The notes beneath the pieces are model-generated. The model searched no databases and had not been told where the DNA came from. It saw only the letters and a program-made list of their open reading frames with translations. From Verrucomicrobiota bacterium (GTDB lineage: Bacteria > Verrucomicrobiota > Verrucomicrobiia > Limisphaerales > J093): 64,000 nt of DNA. The stretch is from assembly GCA_029556615.1 (NCBI GenBank), contig JAKQDD010000055.1:1-64000 (forward strand). The letters are read 5' to 3'. This document shows, piece by piece, positions 36,201-51,200 of the stretch (the first letter of the stretch is position 1; each line of letters starts with the position of its first letter). A program made the translations under genes and the position numbers.

Positions 36201-39200
36201 GTACTTGTTCGAGTTGTCGGCGGCGATCCAGAACGCATTGGCCCCCGAGGGCAGCATCACGGGGTCGATCTCCAGCGTCCCCGGATCGGCATCGATCGGG
36301 CGCAAGCCCACCGCATCGAACACCGCAACCTTGTTGGTGCCGTGGACGGCCACGTAGATCCGCGTCAGATCCGCCGTCAGCGCCACCGCCCGCGGCGTGC
36401 CCCACGGCACGCTCAGCCGCGCCACCGGCAGCGGAACCGCAGCGCGGGCGTCGATGACGAGGATCTGGTTCTCGCCCGATAGCGCGGCGAAGACGTACCG
36501 GTTCTCGATGGGCAATCGGACCGCCTCACTCTCGACGGTCACCGTCTCCGTCACCATCGCCGTGCCCGTCTCGTTCTCGACCAGGACGTTCTGCTCGCGC
36601 GCAATCCGGATCTCGACCGCGCCGACCGCCACGCCCGACGGCACGGTGCACTTCACCTTCTTCTCCGCAGGACTGTAGACAAGCCTGCTGCCGTCGACGA
36701 AGTACTCCCGGCCCGTCGCCTCGGCGCCAAACCCGGCCGTGCCGGTCTCACGGAAGATGACCGTCAGATCCTCGAGCCGGGCGCCGATCCCATCCGGCGC
36801 ATCCGCCCAGAGCAGGCGCTCGACGGTGAACGACAGCACACCCTCGGGCCCGCCCCCGAGATCCTCCCAGGCATACGTGACCCGCGTGACAACCGGCGGC
36901 TTGCTCGGATGATCGTCGGGCAGCACGGTGTTCTTGAATGTGCCGGAGACACTCACCTCGTCGTCCGCCAGGACTTCGACCGTGGTCGTCGTGTACACCG
37001 GCGCCGGCGTGTCAATCAGCTTCTCACAGTGATAGATGTCCTTACGCCCCGGCGTCGTGCGCAGGATGTACTCGTAGATCCGGTCGATCTCCTGCTCCAT
37101 CACATCGTAGACCAGGGTCTTGACCAGCATGAACGTCCCGAGCGCCATCACCGGAAAACTCTGCGTCGCCGCCCCGCCGGCCCCGTGCAGACCCGTGCCA
37201 CCCGCCGACGGAACCATGAGGACATAGAAACCCGTCGAGGTCGCCGCGACGGGGCTCTCGAGCGACACACGGCCCTGCACCACGCCCGTGCCACCCGACG
37301 GCGCCGCGCTCACCAGATAGTCCCCCGATTCGAGAATCCCGGTCGTCGCCTCGCCTGTCCCCGTGCGCGCCAACCCATCCGCTCCCACCGTGCCGAAATC
37401 CGCCTGCAGCCAAACCCGCACCGGGTTGCCATCCGGTCCCGCCAGCGTCGCCGCTCGATAGAACGCCACCTCGGTCCCCGCCGCCAGACCGGTCACCGGC
37501 ACCGCCACATCCGCCGGCCTCAACAACACCGCCGATCCCATCTCGAGCCGGAACGCGCCTCCGAAGATCTGGCCCTCGAGCAGGCCGAACGGCAGCTCGG
37601 CCGGCGTCAACCCCGCGAAGTTGACCAGCGTGTCCCGCTCGAGCGCGTGGGGCGCGATCGACAGGATGGCGCCGTTCGCCGCCTGCAGCAGGCCGCCAGC
37701 CGGCCCGACCACCTTCGGCATCGCCTGCGGCGTTGCGACGCGGACGGACACAAGCTTCTCCGCGAACCGGTAGATGACGGTGATCGTCGTCTCCCCCACC
37801 GCTGCACCGCTGACAACACCCGCCGCGCTGACCGTCGCCATCGTCTCGTCCCCGGAGAGGAACAGCGCGCCCGCCGCCGGGTCGGTCAGATCCGTGCCGT
37901 CCGGATGCTCGACGTAGAGCGATTGCGACCCGCCTTCCGGCACCGTCAGCGCGTCGGACTTGAGCCGCAAGCCCACCTGATCCAGCTGAACGTCAGCCGC
38001 CGATGCCGCCGGCCCGACGCGGAACGCCGTGGCGGCCCGCAGCGAGCCGCGCGTGACGATCAACGCCCCGTACCCGTCCGCCAGGGCAGCCAGCACGCCG
38101 CGCGACGTGACCGCGGCCGCCCCCGGATTCGTCGACGCAAAGTCGAGGTACGACGCTGGCAACACCACCCCGGTCTCGTCGGTGAAGTCGCCCTGCACCC
38201 GGACCGCGAACGTGCCGCCCGCCTCGAGGCGCGGACCGCGCTCGATCAGCTGGATCCGCACCAAAGGCGCAGCACTCACCTGGACGGTCACCGTCGCTTC
38301 CGCCGACCCCAGGGTGCCGTCGTCGGCGACGTACGTGAAACTCGCGGGACCAGTGTAGCCCTCTTCAGGCAGGAAGAGCACCGTGCGCCCATCAAGGTCG
38401 AATCGGGCGATCCCGTGCGCAGCCCCAACGATCTGGAACATCAGCGGATTGCGATCCGCGTCCTGGGTGAGGCTCGCCAGATCGACAGCAACCTCGAGCC
38501 CCAGATGCGTGCGCACCGTGCCGGCGCTGGCGACCGGGGCGCGATTCGCGACAAACCCATAGCCCGCAGTCCCAAGCTGGAGGTCCGTCGCGTTGATCCG
38601 GCCGTCCCGGTTGATGTCGGCCGCCCTGACATAGCCGGCTTGGCCTTCCACCGAGCCCTGCGCCGCAGCGATTCGGGCGGCGTCAGTCCCGTTGACCGCT
38701 CCATCGCCATCGACGTCGCCAGCGAGCGTCACGGTCACTTCAAACACCCCCGCACCCCCCGTGGCGCCGGACACTCCGAGCCGGTGCAGCCCCGCCGCGT
38801 CGATCCGGTACACCCCGTAACTCTCTCCCGCCGTCACGCTGCCCAGCACGAGCTGCGCCCCGGGAATCTCGGCGAGCGCCGGCGCGAACCCGCTCTTGCC
38901 AGTCACCGTGACCCCGAGCAGAACCTGGCCGGTGGTCGAGGTGGCGAACTCGGCCTCGCCGATCGCGAACGCGTACCACTGCGATTGGCCCGCCGGGACC
39001 GTGCCGCTCTGCGCCATGCCGAGGAACAGACGCAGCGACCCGAGCGCCGACCCAATGCTCTCCGTGCCGGTAAAGCGGCCCGCCGCGTCGTAGTGCACGG
39101 CCACACTCGGACCCGGGGACGACAGAACCGTCGTGAGGCGCGATCCGGCATCCGCGGCGTAGGCAAAGAACTGGCGCGCGCCGGTCTGGAGGTTGGCCAC

Positions 39201-42200
39201 CCGGGTGAGGCATCCGGTGTCGCCGTACGTGTAGACGAGTCGGGCGCCGTTCGAGGCGCTCAGGCCGGTGATGCGTCCCTCCGCGTCGCGTTCGAGCGCG
39301 ATCCGATCGCCGCTGGCCGCGACGAGCCCCGACTCGCTCGCCACCACCTGGGCGCCGGTCGAGGAACGAATCGTCCTCAGGCCGAGCTCGAGATCGTGGT
39401 CATACCGCGTGCCATCGGGGGCAAGGAGCGTAAAGTCGGCGCCGTCGAACTGGCCGCTGGCGATGTTGTACGGCCGGCCGGTTCCAAGCTGGTAGAAACC
39501 GCCGGAGGCCAACTCGAGGACCGCGGGAGCGGTTTGAAGCTGATAGTCAACGCCCGGGTCGGCCACCCAGGCCGGGCGGTAGATGGCGTTCAGACCGGCC
39601 ACGGTCAGCGTCGGCTGGAAGGTGAACGCCACCCGCCGGCCATCCGGCAGGTTGACATAGGCTCTCGAGCCCGTCCTGTAAGCGGCATAGACCCCCTGTT
39701 CCTCGTTGCCGGTGGGAACGCCGTTGGTGCTCCACTGCGCGTCGAGCAAGCCCAGCGTCCAGCCGGGCCCAAAGCTGCCCGCAACCGCACCGCCCAGGCT
39801 CGTGTAGTGCCGCGTGAGGCTGATCGTGACGCCGCCCAACGACAGCGTGACGTCCGTCATCCCAGTCTGGTAGGCCCCGCTCTTGTCCGCCGAATTCATC
39901 TCGAACACGCGCGACGTGCGGGTCGAGCGGCCGCTGATGTCGGTCGCAGTCAGGGTGAGCTGGTACGCGCCATTGACCCATTCCGCAGGATCAAGACGGG
40001 CGAGCGTTCCGTCGATGGACTCCTGACCGCGCGCGAGCGTGGTGGCCGTGCCTCCAGCCAGCGGGGCGAGTTCGAGGATGTACTCGTCCAGGTTGGTGTC
40101 CCTGACAATCCCCGCGAGATCGAACGCGGCGCCGATCACCATGCCGTTGGCAAGGTTGGGCAGACTGACCACCGGCGCGTCGGCGTCGAGCGGGTCGCGC
40201 ACCTTGAGCGTGAGCGTGGTCGTGCCGGTGACGCCGTCGAGGTCCGTCGCCCGGGCGACAATCGTATAGCGGCCCGCCTCCGCGGGGGTGATGCGGACCC
40301 GGTTGAACGCGTCGAGGGTCTGCGCCTGGCCGTCGATCGCCACGGCAACCGAGATGATGTCCGAGATCCCCGACGCCGTGGCCTGGATCCAGACGGATTG
40401 ACCCAGGCGGAGGGCGAAGCTCGGCGTCAACTCGATGTGCACCGCGGGCGGCACCGGCGCGGTGGACACCACCAGCCGGAACGTGCGCGAGGCTTCGAGC
40501 TCGCCATCGGTCACGACCGCTCTCAGGTCGAACGCCCCGAGTTGATCGCCCGTGGGCGTCCACCGGAACAAGCCGGTCGCGCGATCGAACGTCGCGCCGT
40601 CAGGGATCCCCTCGAGCGCATAGGCAAGCGTGCTGCCCGAATCGGGATCGCCGGCGGGAATGACCAGCTCGAACGGCTGGTTGACGAGCAGCACGTGGCT
40701 GCTGATCCGGTCCATCTGCGGCGCCCGGTTGACGTTGACGACCTGGATCGTGGTCGAGACCGTCGCCGTCAGGCCGCCGCTGTCCAGCGCGCCGAACGTC
40801 ACCGCGTGCGCGCCCGCCTGGTCGTATCCGGGCGTCCATTGGAACTCGAGGCTCGCCGGATCGAACGTCGCGCCAGCGGGCAGAGCGCCGACGACGTAGA
40901 CCTGGATCGTGTCGCCGTCGGGATCGCCCGCCCCCAGGGCAAACGCCAGCTCGAGCCCCTCGAGGGTCATGAAGCCCGGCAGGGCCGTCAGGCGCGGCCC
41001 CTGATTCAGGTTCAGAACGGTCAGCGTTACCACCTCCGCCGAGACGCCGCTTCCATCCGTGGCGCTGAACTCGATCGAGTAGACGCCCGCTTGAACGAGG
41101 TCCGGTGTCCAGGTGAACACCCCGGTCGCCGGGTCGAGTGCGGCGCCCCTCGGCAGACTGCCGGCACGGTAGGTCAATGCGTCGCCGTCGGCATCGGTCG
41201 CCCGCAGGGTGAAGTTCAGCGCCGTCTGTTCGACGATCTCGCGGCTCCCGACCGGGGCCAGAACGGGCGCGGCGTTCGCCGCGCGCACCACGAAGCGGAC
41301 GGTCTCCGTGTCCGCCAGGCGTTGCCCGGGATCGCCGTGTCCGTCGTCCGTCACGGTGAACGTGGCGGTGTGCACCCCCGCGTCAGCAGCGCCGGGTGTC
41401 CAGGCGAACTCGGCCACGCCGTACACGGCCGACGGCACCAAGGTCGCTCCAGCCGGCAGCCCTGCCAGCTCGAACACCAGCGGGTCCTCGTCCAGATCGG
41501 CGGCGCGGACCTGGAACCTCAACTCCTGCCCGATGAGGGCAATGCGGTCGCCGATCAACTCGAACACTGGCTGGGCGTTCACGAGGCGGGCGGTCAGAAT
41601 GAACGTGTAGGAACCGGTAAGAGCGGCCGCCGGATTGCCATTCCCGTCGTCGGTCGCCTGGATCGTCACCGTGTGACTGCCGCGGTCGGTGAGGGTGGGT
41701 TGCGCGCGCAACGTCGCTGTCCCGTCGCCGTTGTCGGTGAGCGTCGCAAAGCGCGGCAGACCCGCCGCCGAGAACCGCGGGATCGTGCCGTTGGGATCGG
41801 AGGCGCTGATCGTCACCGTGAGCGTCTGGCCGGCGTCCACCGCCTGGTTGCCGATCGGCGTGACCACGGGCGGGGCGTTCTCGTCGAGCACCGTGACCCG
41901 CAGGAGAGCGCTGTCCTGGGTCGGCGTTCCGGTTCCATCGCTGTCGTCCACCACCGTCACGGTGATGAAATACTCGCCGCTCTGGGTGTAACCGGGAGTC
42001 CACCGCAGCAGACCGGTCTGGGTGTCGAAGGCGGCCCCGGTGGGCAGGCCGGTCGCGCTCCAGGTCAAGGGGGCAGCCTGGGCCGACTGCTCGACGGTGC
42101 CATCCGGCAGCAGGTTCACCTCGCTCGCCGGGTAATCCGGGTCGTACGCGGCAAACAGGATCGAAAGCGCCTGGCCCTCGTACACGATCCAACGGTCCAC

Positions 42201-45200
42201 TCCCGCCAGATCCACCGGCCCGTTGACATTCAACACCGTCAGATCGAAGGCCTGCGTCGACACCGAGGCGCCATCGCTCGCCTGGAACAGCACCCGGTAC
42301 GTGCCGTGCTGATCGTAACGCGGGGTCCACAGGAACACGCCTTCCTCGGGCGCGAGCGTGGCGCCGGCCGGAAGACCGGTCGCCGTGAAACGAAGCGCGT
42401 CGCCGTCGACATCCGTCGCCCGCAGCACCAGGCGCACGGTGTCGTTCTCACGGACGGTTCGCGCGGCCATCGGTTCAAGCTGCGGCGCCTGATTCGCGTT
42501 CGTGACGACCATCTCGAACGACTGCCGGACCACGTGGATGCCGTCGGTGACAAACACCTCGACCCCGGAGTAGCGCCCGGCCGACGTGCCGTCCGTCTGC
42601 CAGCGGAGCGCCCGGGCGACGCTGTCGAACACCGCGCCCGCCGGCAGGCGATCGACGCCAAACACCAGCGCGTCGCCGTCCGGGTCGACCGCGGTGAAAC
42701 CGACCTCGATCCGGTCGCCCTCGCGGGCCGTGACGTCCGCAACCTCGAACAGCACCGGCGCCGCGTTGCCCCCCGTGACCGTAACCGTCCAGCGCTGCAC
42801 CGCGGATCCGCCCCGGCCATCGTACGCGCGCAATTCGAAGCTGACGTCCCGGCCGTCGCGCGATTGCGGTGTCCAGGTCAAGCCGGTCTGTGGGTCGAAG
42901 ACGGCCGTCTCGGGCGCGCCAATCAACACGTACGTCACCGAGGGGCCGTCAGGATCGGTCGCCTGCGGCTGGTAGGCGTACGCCTGCCCGACCGTCGCCG
43001 TCAGCCCCGGGGCGGAGCTGAACACCGGGATCACGTTGGGCGGCACCGCCGCCAGGACCTGCGACCTGAGATCGAAGCTGATCCCGCCCGGGTTCCGGAC
43101 CGTGATCGTGTCCCCCAGCGATTGTCCCGCCGGCAGGGTCCCGCCGGTGCTCGAGAGCAGATCGACGTACGGATGCCCGTCCTCGGTGATCCCATCGGCG
43201 CTCAACAGGGTCGCTCCCGCCGGATCCGTCCCCAGCCCGAGGAACACGACGCGCACCGGCGAAAGGAGCGGGTAGACGAGGCTGTTCGTGATCCACAGAT
43301 CGACGGAGACCGTCTCGTTGACGCGGTCGATGCGAGTGTTCGTGTACTGCGTTTGGATCTGGACGGTCACATCCTGCAGCACCGCAAATGTGACTGTCAT
43401 CGCCTTCTCGAGGCCGACCCCCGTCTCGCTCTCGATGCCGGCGGCGATGGTCAACGCATAGCTGCCGGGCGCGAGGGCCTCGAAGGTCAACACCACCGTC
43501 CGGCCGGCCCGATCATAGCTGGCCGCCACCGGCGCCCGGGTCTCGCCGGTCCCGAACCCCTGCAGCGTGTAATTCGCCAGCGCGGTCACGGACGTGGCGC
43601 TGGCGTCATCGAGCATGTCGATGTTGAACGTCACCGTGGCGCGGTTCACGATCGGCAGGACGCTGCTCCCGTTGACCGGGGTGGTCGCCACAATCCGCGG
43701 CGGAATCACCGGCTGCAACACGTCCACTTGCCCGCCGTGCGCCACGTACACGCTGCCCGCGGCCGATACCTCCAGGAACTCCGCGCGCCCGCCGCCCGTG
43801 GCGATGTTCACTTGGCGCATCGAGGCGGCCTCGATCATCGTCAGCGAACCGCCCGAGGCGTGCGCGACAAAGAGCAGGCCCGACAGCGCGCTGCCCGCCG
43901 GGCCGAACGCCAGCCCGGTTGCGGGATCATCGAACTGCGCCATGACCTCGGCAACGTGCACGCGGTTGAACCGGACCAGGTCGCCGCCAGCCGGCCACGT
44001 GGTGCCCCACAACGTCCCGGTCGCGTCGAAGGCGAGACTGTGAACCCGCGTGGTCGAGTAGTTCGTGAACGCGCCGGTGTCAGGATCGAAGACCCGGACC
44101 CCCGAGCTCGCGGACAGGTAGATCTCGCCGGTGGTCGGGTGCACCGCCAGACCGAGCTCGATGCCGTCTGAATGCCGGGCAAGTATCCCGCCGGTCTGCG
44201 GGTCCAGCTGGACCAGCGGCCCGCCGCCCGTCGTCGCCCAGAGCCGGCCCGCGGCGTCAAAGGCCATGGCGTAAATCGGAACATCCAACGTCGCCAGCGG
44301 CGTGCCCGCCCCGCCGCCGCTGACGCCAAACCGGTACAGACTGCTGCGCCCCGCCCCGCCGCTGATGTAAAGGGTCTCGCCGTCGGGCGCCATCGCGATG
44401 CCCAAGGCCCCAATCCCGGCGCCCGAACCCGGAATCGCCCGCACGTAACTCATCGCTGTGAACGGTTCGTAAACGAAGTCGAAACCGGTCGGGAACACGC
44501 TGGATTGCCTGCCGGGGATGCCCAGCTGCGCGTGGAGGAAGACCGCATTCGTCGCGGCCTGCGTGGGCGGGGCCGGCGTGTCGGTGGCGGTCTCGGGCTC
44601 CGGTTCCGTCGGGAGTCCGCCGAGGTTGACGCCGCTGCCGGCGGTGGGGAGCGTGACGCCCATCGGGCCCTGCTCCCGGTTGCCCGCATTGTCCATGGCC
44701 AGGACGATGAACTCGGCCGTGCCGCCGGGCACGCCCTGGTAGGTGGCGGAGGTTTCGGTGAGCCCGGACTTCCAGGTCACGTACGGAGCCCCGTTGAGCG
44801 AGAGATAGACCGTGTAATCCTTGATCCCGGACCCCTCGGCATCGTCGGCGCCCGTCCACGAGAGCGAGTAGGTCGCCGATCCGACCTGCACGACCGCGAG
44901 TTGCGTTGCCGGCGCCGTGGCATCGACCGTGCCGGTCACCGTGTTGGTGTCGATCGGGGCAGCATCGCCGTAGATCACCCGGGCCGAGGCGGTCAGGGCA
45001 GCGCCGGTCACCGATTCAGGATTGGCCTTGATCGTGTAGGCGAGTTGACCGCCTTCAGTGCGGTCCTTGTTCGGGAAAAGCAACCCAAGGCTCGGGTCGG
45101 TGGCCGGCAGCCCGGTCAACGGGTCGATCGCCGTCATCACCCAGGTCACCACGTTCGCGGTGATGTCCAGACCCGCCGTGACCTGCAGAATAATGCCCCG

Positions 45201-48200
45201 TTCCTCGGTCAAATCGAACTCGCCCGAGAACGACGCGCGATCCGACGGGATGTGCACGAGGATGTCACCCAGGCGGATGTCGCCCAACCGGAACGAGCGG
45301 ACGTCGACCGCGGCGGGATCCAGCTGCTGAACGATCCGGAGTCGGGACACGGGCGAGCTGGCGTTGGCGGGGTTCTCGAAGGTCACGGTGAACGGCAGCG
45401 GCGTGTTCACCGGCACCCAGTTGTCATCGCCAAACCCCGACGGTCCCGTCATCGAAACCCACTCGCTGCGGGCGCCGATGATGCCGAAGTATTGGCCGTA
45501 GCTGGGCAGATCGATCGGCGCCGGGGCCGACTCCGGGGGAGTGCCCACCTGGATCACGAACGCGGCGTAGTGCGTCCGGTGCGAAAGCCCCAAATCGAAT
45601 TCCGACGCGGCCGGCGGCGGGGTTCCCGAGGTGCTCGCCTCCGCGTCGTGACCGTACCACACCCGCACTTGTTCGAAGAACTCGACGAGATTGCCAGCCG
45701 CGATCAGGTCCGCCCCGCGCGGGCCGCCGAGGATGCCGGCGTTCAGAACGGCCATCAGGCTGACGAACTCCGGCAGGTCGCGAATCGCCGGCGGCTCGTC
45801 TTCGGGCCGCAGGAGACCGGAATCGGTAAGCGCCGCGAGGTAGGCGTTGGCCCACGTGGCCGCGTCGGCCGCCAACGCCTGCAGGCCTTGCCCGGCGTCC
45901 GGATCCGCCAGGATCTTCACCCGCAAAGCCTCGGCTTCGTTCCGTTGGTATTGCACATACTCGGCCGCCGTCATCGGTGTCGCCGCGGCCTGGATGTAGA
46001 ACTGGAAGGCCAGGTCCTCGAGCTCGAAGTCCATCAGATCCTCGAGGAAGTCCGGGTCCTCCGCCAGAATATCGCGCAGCGCGGGGTAAGTGTCCGCAGT
46101 AAAGGTCAACGCCGCGTAGCCCTCGTTGATGAAATCATAGGTGAACCCGGCCGCAATCAGGTCGCCGTCAAGGTTCACGATCGAATCCAATTCCGCCCAG
46201 GGAACGTCCGCAAGATCCGGATTCCCGCTCAGGTTGGTGCGGAACACCAGTTTCTCACCCGGGATGATCCCGCCCTCCGAAGGCGAAAGGCGCGGCAGGC
46301 CGAACTCGATGTGGACATAGGGCGCACCGACATTGGTCAGGCTGTAGATGCCCACCCCGTACCAGCCGACTTCCCCGAGCTCGAGCTGGGATGGTCCGCC
46401 GATCCCGACGGTCAAATCGAGCGGCAGCGCCGCCTCGATCAGGTACCGATACGGGATCGTCGCCACCTGGCCATTGGGATTCGTCACCTGGACGTCGTAC
46501 AGTCCATGCACAGCCTCCCGCAGGTCGAACACGGCGATCATCTCGGTGGCGCTGACCCGCTTGCTGTTCACCGGGATGTATTCGGCGATTTGCGGCCGTA
46601 TCAGTTTGACCGTCGCCGCCGGATCGAACTTCGCGCCCTCGATGCGCATCGTCACGTAGCGGCTGTCGCCGCCGGTGTCCGGTTTCACCGACGTGATGCC
46701 AAACGGCAGCACGCGGGCCTTGAGCGTGATCCCCTGGGTTCCCGTCGAGCCCGCGGACCGCACCAGCACGTAGTACGTGCCGGCCTGGGTCGTGGGGACA
46801 CGGACCGTCTGATCCGCCCACAGGTGGCCCTCGTAGGCGGCGTCATAGCGGATCGAATCCGGCAACCCCGCATACCGGATGAACAGCTCGTTCGCCGCGC
46901 CGTCCGAGTCGCTGTCCAGCACAACCTCGAGCGTCTCGCCCGCCGGCGCCTGCAGCTGATAAAGCTGCTCCTGGCCGCCGCCGAGCGTGTCCGCCGCCGG
47001 CACGTCCAACACCAGCGTCTTGACCTGCAACGTCAGCAGATCCGTCGACGCCCGGCGGTTGTTCTGGTTGAAAGCCCCCTCGTTGATGTCGTCGTAGATG
47101 TCCGCACGCACGATCACCCGGTAGGCCTGCGGCAGGACCGTCGGCAGGGTCGCGGTCAGCGTCGCCGTGTAGCTCTCGCCGGGCAGCAGCGTCACCGTCT
47201 TCTTCTCACTTCCCCTCGCCGCCACCCCGATCAACCGGTCGCCAATGTCCCACACCGCGTCCGCCGACAGGTAGACCGCGTCCGCCCAGAAACCCTGGGC
47301 CTTCTCCGTGCTGTGGTTCTTCACCGTCCACGAGATCGACACGGCCTCGCCCACCAACCCGGTCGACGGCACCGCGATCGAGTCCTCGACCTGCAGGTCG
47401 GCCGGCGGCGGCAGCTCGATCAGCATCGGCACGGCCTGGGCCCGGGCATTGTTGCCCTCGCGCGCCCCCTCGTACACGGCGGTGAGCGGCGCGATCCCGC
47501 TCGGCACGTCGGTCACCACGATCACGTAGTAGGCCCCAATCAAACCGCGCGGCACCGCCAGGGTGTCGGCGACCGAATACGACCCGCCCGCACCGAGAAC
47601 GCCCGTGTGTTGCACGCTCCGTACGAAGTGGTCGCTGGCGGCATCCAGGTACTGGTCGCGCGAGAGGTAGATCTGGTCTTCCCATTTCGGCTGCCGATCC
47701 GGGACCTCCCCCAGCGCCACGTTCGTCACGGTGTAACTCATCGTGAAGGCGTCCCCGACGAACACCCGCTCCTGCGAGGTCACGGCTGTCACCTGGAGAT
47801 CCGGGAGTTCCTGGAGCTGCACCTGGATCGACCCGATCACCGTGTTGTCGCCCTCCTCCTGGTACTCGCGCACCGCGCCGCTCCCCGAGCCGTCAATGCG
47901 CGGAGTGCCCTTCACCAACGGGTACGGGTAGTTTACCGCCCCCGTCGCGGTTTGCGGCGAATCCGCCACGATCAGCAGGTAGAACGTCCCCTGGATATCG
48001 TCCGGCAACCGCACCGACGTGCTGACCGTGTACTCCTCACCGATGCCGAGCGTGCCGTTGTGGCGGACCGTCCCCAGGAGTTGGTCATAGCCGTCGAGCG
48101 AGCGATCCTGCGAGATGAACACCCGGTCGAACCACACGGCCACCCGGGTGGCGCGCGTCCCTTCGTTGACAACCTTCCACGAGATCGGGATGGTCGATCC

Positions 48201-51200
48201 GGACAGCGCCTGGTCCGCCGCGCCCAGCAGCACCGGCCTGAGGTCGGGCTCGCGGAACAAGACGTTGATCGGCGCCGAGCACGCCATGTTGTTCTGGTTG
48301 GCGCCGTCTTCCCAGACCCGCTGCGCGAATCCCTCCCGCCAACCCGGGTAGTCGCCCGGCCCCAGCGCGGAAGCGTCGACCGGCGGCGGGCGCCAGCGCG
48401 CCGGGTTGTAATCGGTCAACACGTAGATGAACCGTCGACCCGAAATCCCGGCGGGCAAGGTCACCGTCGTCGTGGCGACGTAACTCTCGCCCGGCTCGAG
48501 CGGCTCGGTCGCGACGTGATACACCCGCGTCAGGAAGGTCGCGCGATCGACATCGAACGGCCGGTCGGGCGGGTCGGGCGACAGGAAGATGTTGTCGTAC
48601 CACCGTTCGGTGCCCGACCAGACCGCGCCCAGGCCGATGTTCGTCACCTTCCAGGTGATCTGGATCGGGTCGTCCGAGGTCGCCGTTGCAGGCACCTCGA
48701 TCACCTCGGCGATCAAGTCCGCCGGCACCTGGGTCACGGCCGACGACGACGCGCGCGCGTTGTTCCCGGTCCACGGCCCCTCGTAGACCGTTCGCGCGAC
48801 GTCCACCGCCGGCCCGACCAGGATGTCGAGGATGTCCTTCTTGCTGAGGCGGCCCAGGTCTTCGTTGCTGACCTCGTCGAGCGGCTTCCCCATCTTCGAC
48901 TCCAACCGGTCGAGCACACCCTGGAATTGCTCCGTTAGCTCCCGCATCGTCTGCGCGTCGAAGTCCTCGTCCGACACGATCTCGATCGGCGCGAGGTTGG
49001 TCTTGACGATGATGTAACTGCCCTCAGCCGACGGCGGCAGCATGAACGTGGCCGTCTGCGTGTACGATTCGCCCACCTCGAGCCCGCCCTCGTGCGGCAC
49101 CGCGAAGATCAGATGGCTCTCGCCCTGCCCATTCTCCAGGTCCGCGTCCGTCGAGAGGAAGATCGAGTCGCCCCACACGTCGAGACTCGTCCGCGTGGCG
49201 CCGTTGTTGGCCACGGTCCACGACACCGTGATCTGCTGTCCCCCGACCGCCTGGGCCGGCGCCTGGATCGCCGTGACTTCCAAGTCCGCGGGCGGCACCA
49301 GCAGGATGTTGATCGGGGTGAAGTTGAAGTTCGAGCTCTCGAGGTCGTTCGGCACGTCCGGGTTCAGGTTCGTGTCGAACGCCAGCTCGTACACGGTATC
49401 CGCCGCGTCCGCCCAGACCGCGAGATGGTAGACCCCGTTCACCGTCTTCGGGATCGTCACCGTCACCGCCGCGTCGTAGTACTGCCCCACCTCGAGCGCG
49501 CCCCCGTGGCCGAAGTTGCCCAGCAGGATGTCGCCCGCGAGCGGGTTCTGCGGGTTCGGCTTGGGCCGGCCCTTGGCGCGCACCAGCCAGATCGCGTCGA
49601 TCCAGCTCCCCGGGTAGGTGATGCCCGCGCCGCTGTTGGTCACCCGATACCGCACGGTGATCTGCGAGCCCTCGAACGTGTCCACCGGCCCGTTGATCTG
49701 GGTCGCCACCAGATCCGGCGGCGGCACCGGCGTCACATCGACCGCCAGCGCCCGCGACCGGTCGTTGTTGCCGTCCATGGGGTGCTCGTCCACGGCCCCG
49801 CCGGAATCGGCCCTGACCACAATGTAGACGGTCCCGGCGACACCCAGCTCGACCTTGAATCGGCCGCGGCTGGTGTAGGCTTCGCCCGGCTCGAGTGCCG
49901 CGCCGTTCGGCAGCGAGCCCAGCAACCGGTCGCCCCCGTCCCACTTGTGGTCCAGCGAGAGATACACCCCGTCCGTCCACCGCGACCCGCCGGTCGGCGT
50001 CGCCACCGTCCCCAAATTGTAGACCGTCCACTCGACATCGATCAGGCCGCCGCTCGTTACCTGGTCGGGGATGGTCAGCGCCACCACTTGCAGGTCCGGC
50101 CGCGGCTTCATCGCCAGCGACAACGCCTCCGACGCCGACGCCTGGTTGTTGTTCTCGTTGGTCTCAATCAGACCGCCATCCGCATCCGTCACCACCACCA
50201 CCTGGTAGACCCCCGGCGACCGCGGCAGCGTCACCAGCTCGCTCCGGGTGTAGGTCTTGCCCGCTTCGAGCCCGATCGACCTCGAGTACCGCCCCAGCCG
50301 GATCGCCTGCGACATCGCGCCATTCGGCGCCAGGTAGATCGCGTCCGTCCAGAAACCGGTCGCCGTCTCGGGCCCCGCATTCCGCACCGTCCACGCGATC
50401 TCGACCGCGTCCCCGTCCCATCCCTCGACCGGCGCCGTCACCGCGATCACTTCGAGATCGACCGGCGGCGGGGGCGTGTACGCCACCGTCACCGCCTCGG
50501 AACGCGCCGTGTTGTTGCCCGTGTAGATGAACTCGAACGGGCCGCCCGTGCTCACGAAGATGTAGTAGGTCCCCTCCGCGTCCTTGGGCAGGGTGACCTC
50601 GGTCGTGCGCGGATAGCCGTCGTTCACCGCCAGGGCGCCCAGGTGATCGACGTGCGCCAGGGTCTGCCTCCCCGTCGCCCCGGTCGGATCCTTCGACCAC
50701 CAGACCACGTCGCTCCAAGCATCGGAGCTCGTGATCCCAATCCCGACGTTCGACACGGTCCAGCTCACCCGCAACGGTTGCCCGTTGGCACCCATCGCGT
50801 CCGCGCTTACCTCGTCCACCACCAGGTCCGCATACGGTATGAACATCACATCCACCACCGCGGGTGCCTCGGCGACGTTCACGCCCGCGTCGGTATGCTC
50901 GTACACCGCATCGGTCGCGTCCGTCTTCACCAACAGATGGAACCGGCCCTGCAACCGCGACGGCAGCGTGATGATCCGCGTCTCGGCATACTCGGTCCCC
51001 ACCGGCATCAGCCCGTCGTGGACAAACTCGCCCACCACCCGATCATCGCCGTTCCCAAACACCGCGTCCCCCGACAGCACCACCCGGTCCACCCACGAGT
51101 CCGCACGACCCGGTCCCGTGCCATCATTCGTCACCTTCCAGGAGACGGTCAGGTCCACCGGATCCCCGATGAGCAGCGTCTGGCCCGTGACGTCATGAAC

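Noticed and set aside
36909-44171. Open frame of 2420 codons on the plus strand
   Set aside because: It is exactly antisense to the giant gene, rich in Arg, His, Pro and Gln, and has no recognisable domain. It and the long plus-strand frames at 44172-48938 and 49092-52256 are explained by the codon pattern of the GC-rich minus-strand gene.
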